Source: Salvia splendens (lineage: Eukaryota > Streptophyta > Magnoliopsida > Lamiales > Lamiaceae). Taken from it: 64,000 bases of DNA. Under the pieces are notes generated by a model. That model was not told the DNA's origin. It made no database searches and saw only the letters and a list, made by a program, of their open reading frames with translations. The translations under genes were made by a program, and so were the position numbers. The stretch lies in NCBI RefSeq assembly GCF_004379255.2, contig NC_056041.1, forward strand, positions 21,793,559 to 21,857,558, given 5' to 3'. Shown in pieces: positions 11,804-21,444 of the stretch (its first letter is position 1; every line of letters begins with the position of its first letter).

Positions 11804-12406
11804 ATGAAGCTCACCAAGCTCTTCCGATCGAAGAAATCGCGATCTGTTTCCAGATCTGAAGCCGATCCGTCCTCCTTCAGCTCCTACACGACTTCCTCCT
11901 CCGACGACGGCGCCGCCAAGCGTCCGACCGGATCCTCCACGCCGACGAGCGTCCTCCCCTCCGCGGATCAGTGGACGGAGATCTCCGTCTGCTTCGAGCT
12001 GAAGCAGGCGTTCGAGATGATCGACCGCGACGGCGACGGAAAGATCACGAAGGAGGAGCTGGAGTCGCTCCTGAGCCGGCTCGGCGCGGAGCCGCCGAGC
12101 AAGGAGGAGCTGAGCCAGATCGACCGCGACGGCGACGGCTGCATCACGCTGGAGGAGTTCCACGCGATCGGATCGGCGTTCGCGCCGGCGGCGGACGCCT
12201 CGGAGCTGAGGCATACGTTCGACTTTTTCGACTCCGATCGCGACGGGAGGATCACGGCGGAGGAGCTCTTCCGCGTGTTCGAGACGATCGGAGACGCGCG
12301 GTGCACGTTAGAGGACTGCCGGCGCATGATAAGAGGGGTGGATAAGAACGGGGACGGGTTCGTCTGCTTCGAGGACTTTAGTCGTATGATGGAGCTTCAA
12401 CGATGA
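11804..12406 (+). CDS. CML36: Calmodulin-like protein, CML35/CML36 type
   Basis: The product is a 200-residue calcium sensor, intronless as usual for this CML group. A basic/Ser-rich N-terminal extension (MKLTKLFRSKKSRSVSRS) and the C-terminal signature FVCFEDFSRMMELQR match CML35/36. Four EF-hand loops are visible: D74-E85 (DRDGDGKITKEE), D107-E118 (DRDGDGCITLEE), D143-E154 (DSDRDGRITAEE) and D180-D191 (DKNGDGFVCFED). The last loop has Asp, not Glu, at position 12, which usually weakens calcium over magnesium preference. The entering helix of EF2 looks about five residues shorter than in relatives known to me. The pyrimidine-rich 5' leader (11635-11800) looks like a normal plant UTR. It probably relays Ca2+ signals in cytosol or nucleus. 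Subfamily number is by resemblance. Confidence 0.93.
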   Translation: MKLTKLFRSKKSRSVSRSEADPSSFSSYTTSSSDDGAAKRPTGSSTPTSVLPSADQWTEISVCFELKQAFEMIDRDGDGKITKEELESLLSRLGAEPPSKEELSQIDRDGDGCITLEEFHAIGSAFAPAADASELRHTFDFFDSDRDGRITAEELFRVFETIGDARCTLEDCRRMIRGVDKNGDGFVCFEDFSRMMELQR

Positions 12407-13023
12407 ATGGACATTTCACTGTTTTCTTATTTTAAAATAAATAGAAAAGGAAATGAAATGAAAATTCATCATTTGCCTTGCCTTGCTCTTATATTTTCAT
12501 GTTTTCTCTTGATTCAGTCAACGGCTAGGATTGGAATTTGTCGATATTAATTATTATTGGCCGGGATAATAGGAAACTGATGGATTAAAAATGATTAAAT
12601 AATGGCAACAGTAAATGGGCCCTAAAATGGGGCAATTGTCAAACGGTGAGTGGCAATTATTGGGAACAATTCCTATGCAATTTTAAGAGCATCTTCATCC
12701 GTGCTCTTGTTAACGAGCACAGATGTGGGTTCGGACCCCACATTTACTCCCTGCTCTTAGGCAAGAGTACAACACCCACATTCGTGCTCTTCCGCAAGGA
12801 CAAGCTCAAGGGTCCCACCATTCTATTATTCAATTTAAATAAAAACATTTCCACAAAATTAAAATGCATTAAAAATAACCGGAATACTAATACAAATTAC
12901 AAAAAATAAAAATTATATAATTAAAATCCTAAAAATTAAAAAGTACATAATTAAATTCATAAAATAAAAAAAAACTCACTACTCGTGGTCGAATTTCGTC
13001 CAAATGTGTTTGATTATGTATTC

Positions 13024-14255
13024 TTATAGCTCAATGTGGGCTCGGGTATCGCGCATTGTGTTCCTTGTTTCGATCCTCTCGCCCGCCGTCGTAAGCACAC
13101 CTCGGCGTGGGGGAGACCTCGCGGTTGATCTTCCGGCTGCATACTCGTCGTAAAAGCCAGACGTCATCGGTCCTTCGTCGGCTATAATCATTTTGTGCAA
13201 GATAATACACGTGTACATGATGTCGGCGATATTTTTCACGTACCACAGCCGAAACGGGGCCTTCACAATGTTGAATTGGGATTGAAGGACCCCAAAACCT
13301 CTTTCGACATCTTTCCGAGCGGACTCTTGACGCTGCGCAAAAAGAACCCGTCTCGGGTCTTGCGGATTGCTGAGCGTCTTCACGAAAGTCGACCACCTTG
13401 GGTAGATACCATCGGCGAGATAGTAACCCATGTGGTATGCATTTCCGTTGACGGTGAAGTCGATCGCCGGTGCTACACCATTCAAAACATCATTGAACGA
13501 TGGTGAAGAATAGAGCACGTTAAAGTCGTTGTTGGATCCGGCAATACCAAAATATGCATGTCAAATCCATAGGCGGTAGTCGGCGACAGCTTCAAGGATA
13601 AGTGTTGGGACGCCGCCTTTGTGGCGGCTTAAGTGTTGCCCCCTCCAAGCAATCGGGCAATTCTTCCACCTCCAATGCATGCAGTCAATGCTGCCAAGCA
13701 TACCGGGAAAACCATGGATTGTTTCGTGAAGACGAACCAATCATCGGTGGTGGGTGCCCGAAGGAATTCCTCACCGAAAGCTGAACGAACGCCGTCGCAA
13801 AAATTTTTAAGGCAAAGGATTCCAGTTGACTCACTGACATGCAAATACTAGTCGAAGAGGTCAGTCGTTTACCCAGTAGCAAGTTGTCGGATGGCACACA
13901 TACACTTCTGCAACACCGAGAGACTTTGCCGACCGGTTGCGTCTGTACTTGTTTGAAAGTATTCAACACGGGCGGATAATGTGTTGACAATACGCATAAA
14001 CAAGCGTTTTGATATGCGAAAACAGCGCCGAAAGTAATCTTCCGAAAACCGCGGCTGGTCGGAAAAATAGTCGGCAACGAGGCTTTCGTTGGCTCCCTCC
14101 CGGTCACGATGGATGTAGTGGCGAGTTGATCTAGTTGGTCGAGGAGGAGGGGCGGGGGTATTCGCGGCGACATAGGCTTCATATGCGGCACGATATTGTT
14201 CATAGTATTCTTGTTCTTCGCGCTCCGCTTCCGCAATGAGATTGGTGAAATCCAT
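13024..14255 (-). pseudogene. PIF/Harbinger transposase (ALP1-like), frameshifted
   Basis: The start (14255, MDFTNLIAEAEREEQEYYE) leads into the helix region RFSEDYFRRCFRISKRLFMR. It stops at 13869. The middle, about 13844-13629, is spread over frames (for example DGVRSAFGEEFLRAPTTDD). The last frame, 13518-13024, holds the DDE core end: YYLADGIYPRWSTFVKTL, then DPRRVLFAQRQESARKDVER and FGVLQSQFNIV. In relatives these belong to one protein of about 400 residues. Stops and frameshifts prevent this. Related domesticated proteins (ALP1) exist in plants, but this copy sits between transposon ends. Confidence 0.88.
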
Positions 14256-14585
14256 TTGATAGGGTTTGAGTGAGAGAGGAAGATGTAGATAAGTTGTATG
14301 AAAAAATATGAATGAGAGATAAATGAGAGATGATTTGATATGAAAAATGGATGATGAATGTGTGTATTTATAGATGATTTTAGGAATAAAAAAATTAAAA
14401 AAAAAATAAAAAAAAAATCCAGAAAAACAGTTAAAAAACGGCCATATTTTTGAGAATCTGAAAATATATTTTTTAAATTTTTGGTATTATTTTCGATTTT
14501 AAAAAAAACAAAAAAATGAATTTCCAACGGAAATGCCGTTTGGCCAATCAGAACGCGTCACGTCAGCTGCTCGCTGGCACGGACG

Positions 14586-16021
14586 TAGACATGCCCACCG
14601 GTTCCGGTTCCGGCGGTTAACCGCCGAACCGGAACCGTGGCCATTTTCCCGAACCGGAACCGTCGGAATTCGGGTCGCGGTCCGGTTCTGGTTCAAGATA
14701 TTTCGAACCGGAACCGTCACCGAACCGGCGGTTCCGGATGGTTCGGAACCGGCGGTTAACCGGTGGAACCGCCGGTTCGGGCGCGTATTTCAAGGCGTGT
14801 GGATGGGGCAGATCGGCGGCAGCTTTTCAGCTGAAAAACCGGCCGGTTCCGACGGTTTTTGGGTCGTGAACCTGCGGTTAACCGTGAAAACCGGCGGTTA
14901 ACCGCCGGTTCAGGGGGTTCCGGTTGCGGCGCGAGAAACGAGGCGACATGACGCAGCTTTTTCAAACGGGCATCACTGTGCATTTCGTTGATCACAGTTG
15001 GACTTTAAACAAACGTTTGATTGCATTTCGGGAATTTCCCGCACCACACACTGCACAAGCAATTGCTCAATTGATCATTCAAGTTTTGAATGAATTTCAA
15101 TTGATCAATAAAATTTTTTCAATTGGTTTTGACAATGCTAGCGCTAACACTGCTAGCATAGATGAACTAATCAGTGCATGTTCTCCTGTTATTGATGGCA
15201 AATATTTTCATGTGCGATGTATTGCCCATATTTTGAATTTGTGTGTTCAAGATGCGATCGATTTGTGGCAAAAGTATGTTGATCCTATTAGAACTGCTGT
15301 GAAGTTGATTCATAACAAAGCTCCTATTGGTAGAGCTTGGAAGAGATATTGTCATAGTAAGCAATGCAGGTACACCAACTTTCGTTTGGATGTTTCAACT
15401 CGTTGGAACTCGACATATGATATGTTGGAGTCGACTTTGAACCACATTGAGTATTTATGTGATTTTTTTAGAAGTTGTCCTCATGTTCCTTCTGATTTGA
15501 TTTTGATACCCGCTTGTTGGGACCACAGCATGGATTTATTTCGATTATTCCGCGCTTTCAAAAATGCCACTGTTGAGTTATCCGGTGTTTATTATCCTAC
15601 TTCTGTGCGCGTTTTGGAGCATTGCATGTATGTGGCAATTGGTTTTAAAACTTGTGTGAAAAATACTCAATTCATTGAGTTGAAGGCTATTTTGTTTTAC
15701 ATGGTTGAAAAATGGTTAAAATTTATTTCATTTTCTCCTTATTCGTCTTATTTGTGCTTGAATTATGCATTGTCTTGTTCCGATTTATTGTATAAAGCCA
15801 AATTTCAAATTAAAAAAAAATAAAAAATAATTGAACCGGCAAAACCGCCGGTTCGAAAACCGGAACCGCCAAAACCGTCGGAAAACCGGCGGTTCCGAAC
15901 CGGAACCGGAACCGCCGGTTTTCGAATCGGAACCGGAACCATGAAATAGCCTCACGGTTCGGTTCCGGTTCCGCCATCGACCGAACCGGAACCGCCGGTT
16001 CGTGAACCGTGGGCAACACTA
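14586..16021 (+). mobile_element. hAT element rich in GGTTCCGG motifs (copy 1)
   Basis: Ends TAGACATGCCCACCGG and CCGTGGGCAACACTA are inverted repeats. They are flanked by a perfect 8-bp duplication CACGGACG (14578-14585 and 16022-16029), the hAT hallmark. Subterminal zones at 14597-14930 and 15826-16010 are crowded with GGTTCCGG, CCGGAACC and AACCGCCGGTT in both orientations. The centre codes for part of a hAT transposase. The insertion lies inside the Harbinger element, so it is the younger event. Confidence 0.93.
14924..15823 (+). pseudogene. Truncated hAT transposase (RICESLEEPER-like core)
   Basis: The first ATG of the open frame is at 14948. The protein shows the RNase-H-like core of plant hAT transposases: ITVHFVDHSWTLNKRLIAF, then FSIGFDNASANTASID, then HVRCIAHILNLCVQD and STRWNSTYDMLES. 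The N-terminal BED zinc finger is missing and the frame ends in SSYLCLNYALSCSDLL before the C-terminal acidic residue and dimerisation domain. About 290 residues remain of a usual 600-700. It cannot be active alone and the upstream GGTTCCGG zone has replaced the 5' half. Confidence 0.88.
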
Positions 16022-16339
16022 CACGGACGTGCTGTTAGCTAAGAGCAGCGCCGCGCCGTTGGCACGGACAGACGGACGAGCCGCTGCTCACCGCTGCGGA
16101 TGCTCTAAGAACTACGACACAATCTGATGTGGAAAAAAACACATGAATTTTTTATAGTACAATCTTTTCACAATTAATTTATAATTTTTCCATCGACTTC
16201 ATATGATTTTAATGTTTAAATTTTTACTATTTTTTTAATTATCTCATAATAATTTTTATTAAATTTAATATTTCTCGTGTTCTCCTATTAAGTAGTAGTA
16301 TCTCATTTTGATTTGTACAATGTTAGTCCTACCTTTGTA

Positions 16340-16941
16340 CTCTCTCCATTCCGCAATACTTGAAGTGTTTCTTTTTAACACGTGATTTTTTAAAAAAATA
16401 GTATTAAGTGAGTTAGATAAATGAAGAATAAAGTAAGGAAATGAAAAATATAGAGGATGAAAAAAGAATAAATAAGAGATAATAAAGTAAGTGAAAGAAA
16501 TATGTTGACTTTTAGAGTGTCCACAATAGGTGGAACAGCCACGTCAAAGCCAAAAAAAAACTTGTCCGCCACATCATCATATCCATGGTTCAACCATAAA
16601 AACTTGTCCACCCACGCCACAGCCACAAATCACATTATTTTATTAATTGTTGGTATATTTTAATTAAACTAAAACAATATTAATTGGACAAATATAAATC
16701 GAATGAAAAAAATGATTTGGGAATAAATATTTTATAGATAAAAGTAAAAACAAATTACACGAAATACCGCCGCAGCGGTTGCGCGGCTAGCTATAAACCG
16801 CTGCCGCACCGACGGCTCGCCCGCCACCCGACTCCGCCGCAGCGACCTATGGTGAAAACTCTTACTAAAAGGAAAATGACTCAACTATCACAGAATATTC
16901 TAAAATGATAAAATGACACCAATACTATGGAACAGATGAAG
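16340..16941. mobile_element. Stowaway-like MITE split by another MITE
   Basis: Left end CTCTCTCCATTCCGCAATAC and right end ATGGAACAGATGAAG are imperfect inverted repeats flanked by TA. The inner 347 bases (16515-16861) are a different element with its own duplication. Removing it leaves about 250 bases, normal for this MITE type. Confidence 0.7.
16515..16861. mobile_element. Tourist-like MITE nested in a Stowaway-like MITE
   Basis: Left end GAGTGTCCACAATAGGTGG pairs with the right end CGACCTATGGTGAAAACTC. TTA is duplicated at 16512-16514 and 16862-16864. 347 bases and no ORF of note. GC-rich at its right side, like the PIF/Harbinger family. Confidence 0.8.
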
Positions 16942-16999
16942 TACTATATTAATTTATAATAAAATATTAGAGTAATAAAGTGAGTTTTTTTTAATCAAA

Positions 17000-18290
17000 A
17001 ACGCCCATTGTGGGTGGGAGGTTTAGGCAGACCTCCAACCCGTAAATAAGATCAAAATGTAATGTTCCAAAAACATGATCTTAGCCCAAAAGTGACTAAG
17101 ATCTAAACAAGAACATGAGGATGCAAAGTAGAGGTCCCACAAGTCGAGATCATCTGTACTATCAAGAGGAAAAAGGATGACTAGATACATAAGAGGAAGA
17201 AACGAAAAATTATCAAAACCAACCACCAAAGAGGTTAGATCAACCCACATCTCTACGTCGGAAACGGAAGTTATGATATCCCAGCTGGTCCATCCTTACC
17301 AACGCCTTCAGATACCGAGGCGCAGAGATTTGATCATAGTAAGTAAGGGCTGGGGTCTGAACCCCCTACCTGCAAGAAAGTCGGCAGCCCGATTCCCTTC
17401 TCTATAGATGTGAGAGAACCGAACATGCCGCTGAGAAGTCAATACTCCGGATCAAAGCCATGTGATGTCTAAGATCCGCAGTGCCAAGCTGTCCAGATGA
17501 CAACAAGGTAACCAGAGCTGCTGAGTCAAGCTCAATCCAAATGTGTGTTGAAAGCTCCATAGCCATCTCGAAACCCCGAATCAGAGCCAACAGCTCCGCC
17601 TCAAAGCTCGATGATGCAGCTATCGGAGCACAGAAGGCACGCAGAAGTCCTCCATCAGAGCCTCGAACCAATCATCCCCCCCGCCTCCAGTGTCGATGTA
17701 GAGAAGGCACCGTCAGTGTTTAGCTTCACCCAAGGGGCATCAGGGGGATGTCATAGGACCATGAGTGACCGCAGAACACGCTGTCTGGGGGAGAAAGACA
17801 TAAAATCAACCGACGGCGAACATCCCCTCCAGTGGGTCAGGGTGATCTTGCCGGCCAAAATAAGCACGTGCAGGTGGTGAATGACCTGCCAAATAACATG
17901 AGAGTGACGAAAAGGACGACCGCCATATTTGCAGCCGTTTCTCTTTGTCCAAAGAAACCAAGCAATCAAACAGGGTACAAGAAAATTAATATGTAAGGCG
18001 GGAGCCCTCTGGAAAGAGGTCCTCCGCCAGTGACCTAATCTAAGTGCAATATCAGTGCTCGTATGAATCGGTGTGTGTTGAAGAGGTGAATACCCAAGAC
18101 ACCTTCATCAAAAGGCAAGCAAATATATCTCCAAGAAATCCAGTGTAGCTTCCTCTTCTCTCTAACTGTACCCCAAAAATATCTAGCCAGAATCTGCTCC
18201 AACTCATCCAGAAAGCCAAGCAAAGGGTTCATAACCTATAAAATGTGTAGCGGGATGGCGGCGAGAGTACTCTTAATAAAGTGAGTTAAT
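17000..18290 (-). mobile_element. 5'-truncated LINE (non-LTR retrotransposon) remnant
   Basis: Minus-strand frames follow the order of a plant L1-type ORF2 tail. At 18232-18035: LARYFWGTVREKRKLHWISW with ICLPFDEGVLGI (end of RT). At 17969-17751: AWFLWTKRNGCKYGG (zf-RVT end). At 17671-17402: FEAELLALIRGFEMAMEL and IELDSAALVTLLSS (RNase H). The parts are in separate frames with stops. The upstream RT and endonuclease are absent, as expected for 5' truncation. The 3' end is near 17000; no clear poly(A) was assigned. Confidence 0.8.
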
Positions 18291-18609
18291 AGAACATGAG
18301 ATTTATCACCAAATATAATAAAATTGAAGTGAGCTAATTAGTAAGGGTACATCCCAAATTAGAAAATTGGGATACTTAATAGGGCACAGATGAACAACAA
18401 TAAAATCAATTATGACATGACAATAAAATAATTTTATATTTAACAAAACAATATTATTATATTTTAAATGTTAATTGAAAGATATAGATATTTCAAAATG
18501 ATGTGATTTTGCTGCCATATCTCTAAACTATTGTTTTTTTAAATAGTCATGAAAATTTCATGTATTTTTTAATTATTTACTGGTTTTATGTCCTTTCCCT
18601 CTCCTCCCT
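18291..18609. other. AT-rich spacer
   Basis: No coding or repeat structure recognised between the LINE remnant and the broken Harbinger accessory gene. Confidence 0.5.
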
Positions 18610-19514
18610 CTAGCCGCCTCCGTCGCCTTGGTTCCTTGCGGCCGACGGTGCCCACTGGAGGAGCTCCCTGCATCGGTGGCCGTGCCCCTCAACCTCTTGT
18701 GAGGCGTTGCCTGACCCGCCCTCACTAGACGAGTATTGGCCACCCGTCGTGTGCTTCATGCGTTTCGAGCTCGAGCCCGTGTTGGACTGGACACTGCCAG
18801 CCCACATTTCAACGTCTTTGACCGCCTCCCAAACATCGACATGTTTGAATTCTTTGTTTTTGTCGTAAAAAAAGACTCGCATAGCCGCTCTCATAATGAC
18901 GGCTCCACTGGATCCGATTTGGTAATTCGCCGCTTCATTCTAGTAGATCCCGCAAAATTTTTTGACATCTCTGTCGACTCGGTCAAAATGACTGTGGAGC
19001 ATCTTCATGGTGCGGCGGCGGGACCCCCTTGGCTTGTTCTCGTTGTAGGCGTCGGTGACCTTTTTCCAGAAATACTTGCGGGTTTGTTGATTTCCGACGA
19101 TGGGATCGTACGAGACGCTGACCCAAGCGTTGAACAGAGTCATCGTGTCGTTGCGGCTATATGGATGACGACCTACATCCTCCTCCTCCTCGACCGCCTC
19201 CTCCTCTTCCTCCACGGCGTCGAATGCGCGACCCCCGGAGCTTCCACCACCTCGTCCTCCTTCCGGATTAGGTTCATCCGGAAAATCCCCCCTAATTTGG
19301 GATAATCCCTGCGATTGCCCATACCTCGGGGCGGAGGGATGAGAATATGCATCCACATCAAAATAGGGTGGTTGGTACGCCGTCGGCGTCGACGAGCCTT
19401 GGGTGCCCGGCGTCGACGAACCGGAACCACCCAAGACATTGTACATGCCCCCTAGTCGCCAAACGTGTTCAAGTCATAGCAGCCGGAGCCGCCAGAGTTT
19501 CCGTCGCCGGACAT
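18610..19514 (-). pseudogene. Harbinger accessory (Myb/SANT-like ORF1) pseudogene
   Basis: This is homologous to the intact gene at 54630-55817. It starts MSGDGNSGGSG at 19514 but hits a TAG about 20 codons in, where the intact copy has Trp after FGD. The frame 19446-18940 then has TPGTQGSSTPTAYQPP, a Glu run and VSYDPIVGNQQTRKYFWKKV. It stops after VKKFCGIY, with the rest in another frame (18894-18610). Harbinger ORF1 proteins help the transposase bind DNA and enter the nucleus. The left end of the element was lost; its GC-rich right end reaches about 19922. Confidence 0.85.
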
Positions 19515-19922
19515 TTTGAGATGAAAATTGGAGAGATGAGATGAAAATTGGAGAGAAAAGAGAGATGAATTGAGAAGAATAGATGTGTGTTTGTGTGTAT
19601 AATGAGAATGAAAGAGGAGCATTTATAGAATAAAAAAAGAAAAAAATTTAAAATTACCGTTTATTTATTTTTTTTATTAAAACCAAATTTTTAAAAAAAA
19701 TTTATTTATTGCGTCAGCATGACGACGCCCACTCGCGGGCCGGCGAGTGGGCGTCACGCCTAGCGCCAGCGCTCGCCACGTGGCGCTGGCGCTTGACGAG
19801 ACGTCTCGCCAACCCACCCTCCGGGCCGAGACGCCCGCCGAGACGAGACCGAGATGGATGGCTGCATCGCTGTCTCGATGCCGTCTCGTCTCTCCGAGAC
19901 GAGATAGAGACAGCATCGAGAC

Positions 19923-20127
19923 GCGAATGAATTTGGGTTTGCTCATATTTGCACATATGAATAAGGGCATGAGAGCCGATGTTTTCACATATTGCACATT
20001 GGTGTGCCGGGGTTGTGTTGGGGTTGTGTACTATAGAGCGAATGAATTTGGGTTTGCAAGAAAGTTGATGGATGAGATGATAGAGTCTGAAGTTGATTAT
20101 TTTTATGGAACAAACCAAAATGAATAA
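19923..20127 (+). pseudogene. Possible PPR-protein gene scrap with a 20-bp direct repeat
   Basis: Two pieces look like pentatricopeptide repeats: HMNKGMRADVFTYCTLV and ANEFGFARKLMDEMIES. In a real PPR gene the second type of piece would come just before the first, so the order seems shuffled. The same 20 bases (GCGAATGAATTTGGGTTTGC) occur at 19923 and 20038. It lies directly at the broken edge of the Harbinger fragment. Too short for a firm call. Confidence 0.35.
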
Positions 20128-20143
20128 ATTGCCTATTTTATTG

Positions 20144-20189
<46 letters not shown>

Positions 20190-20425
20190 ATGTATTCATT
20201 TCCTTTTTTATCTTTTGTTCTTTTTAATTTCAGCCCCACGATTTTGTCATCCGACGGTTAGATTGGTGCCACGTGTCATTTAATAATGTAGATTTTCAGT
20301 TGAATAATGCACACCGACTAATAATGCACCATTATAGTGTAATAATGCAGATCATCTGGACCGTTGATGAATGAGATCTAACGGCCCATATTAAGAAGAA
20401 TAAAGGATTTAAGGGATGAATATAA

Positions 20426-20469
<44 letters not shown>

Positions 20470-20800
20470 ATGTATTCATTTCCTTTTTGTATCTTTTGTT
20501 CTTTGTTCTTTTTAATCTCAGCCCCACGATTTTGTCATCCGACGGTTAGATTGATGTCACGTGTCATTTAATAATGCAGATTTTCAGTTGAATAATGCAC
20601 ACCAACTAATAATGCACCATTATAGTGTAATAATGCAGATTTTCAGTTGAATAATGCACACCGACTAATAATGCATCATTATAGTGTAATAATGCAGATC
20701 ATCTGGACCGTTGATGAATTAGATCTAACAGTCCATATTAAGAAGAATAAATGATCTAAGGGATGAATAGGAGAATAACGCTCCCCTATATATATATATA
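20128..20800. repeat. Duplicated AATGCA-rich repeat bounded by (AT)n runs
   Basis: Two copies of one unit lie in tandem, at about 20188-20430 and 20467-20790. Both start GATGTATTCATTTCCTTTTT, contain CCCACGATTTTGTCATCCGACGG, and end near GGGATGAATA. (AT)n runs lie at 20147-20187, 20430-20466 and 20789-20805. The second copy has an extra internal duplication of the GCAGATTTTCAGTTGAATAA block (20578 and 20636). Class not determined. Confidence 0.7.
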
Positions 20801-21435
20801 TATATGATTACGTGTTTACCTTTGAAAGATAGATATAAAATCTGCATATTATAACTCACCTTGTATATTAACTGCAATTATATTCCAATGCATTACCGTA
20901 ATAATTAAGTACTAGGCAGAAAGTGCAGTAGAGAATGTTGTTCAAGAATGTTTTATTGATCAGTAAGAACTGAAATAAAATAAAATAAACTAAAATAAAA
21001 TACTTGTTTGTCAACGTAAAAAAGAATATTCCCATTTCAGGAGATGCACCATAATGCATGTTACTTATATAAAGACATTTCACATTATTCAGTGACATTT
21101 TTAAGCTCTTAGTTTTTTTATCAATCACCTGATTTTTTTTTGTGTTGGAATCTATAGCACTAAAAACTAACAATACAAATTGTTGATTTGGAAATGTTAA
21201 GAAAAGTTACATATATTTATGATATTAAGAAAAAATACATGTATATTAAGCTTTCTTAATGGTAATTAGGAATTTAGTGGAACATCATGGAATAAAAGTA
21301 GTAATTAAGTTTATAATGACAATTCCTCGCAAAATTACATGTACGTTGTAACAACGATGTTGCAACAGAGTCATCCCGGCTTTAAAAACGCACATGCGAG
21401 CATTTTAGTCCGAAACCCATCAAAGACAAAGTACA
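20801..21435. other. AT-rich spacer
   Basis: No gene or element border recognised. Confidence 0.5.
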
Positions 21436-21444
21436 TTAATTCTT

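Larger units (their letters stand above)
12687..16105 (-). mobile_element. PIF/Harbinger DNA transposon containing a nested hAT element
   Basis: Left end GAGCATCTTCATCCGTG and right end complementary to GAGCATCCGCAGCGGTG form inverted repeats. The flanking TAA at 12684-12686 and 16106-16108 is the 3-bp target duplication of this superfamily. A broken transposase lies on the minus strand at 13024-14255. At 14586-16021 a separate hAT element interrupts it. Without the hAT insert and one TSD copy the element is about 1.98 kb. Confidence 0.88.

Noticed and set aside
11774..12327. Minus-strand frames over the calmodulin-like gene
   Set aside because: Shadows of a GC-rich EF-hand coding region.
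14533..14901. Long frames rich in Arg/Pro/Glu such as RFRRLTAEPEPWPFSRTG, also at 39336-39713 and 46499-47010
   Set aside because: They come from the GGTTCCGG motif fields of the hAT elements, open in several frames on both strands because of composition.
20147..20187. (AT)n runs as possible origin or matrix attachment
   Set aside because: Simple microsatellites; no support for such a role.
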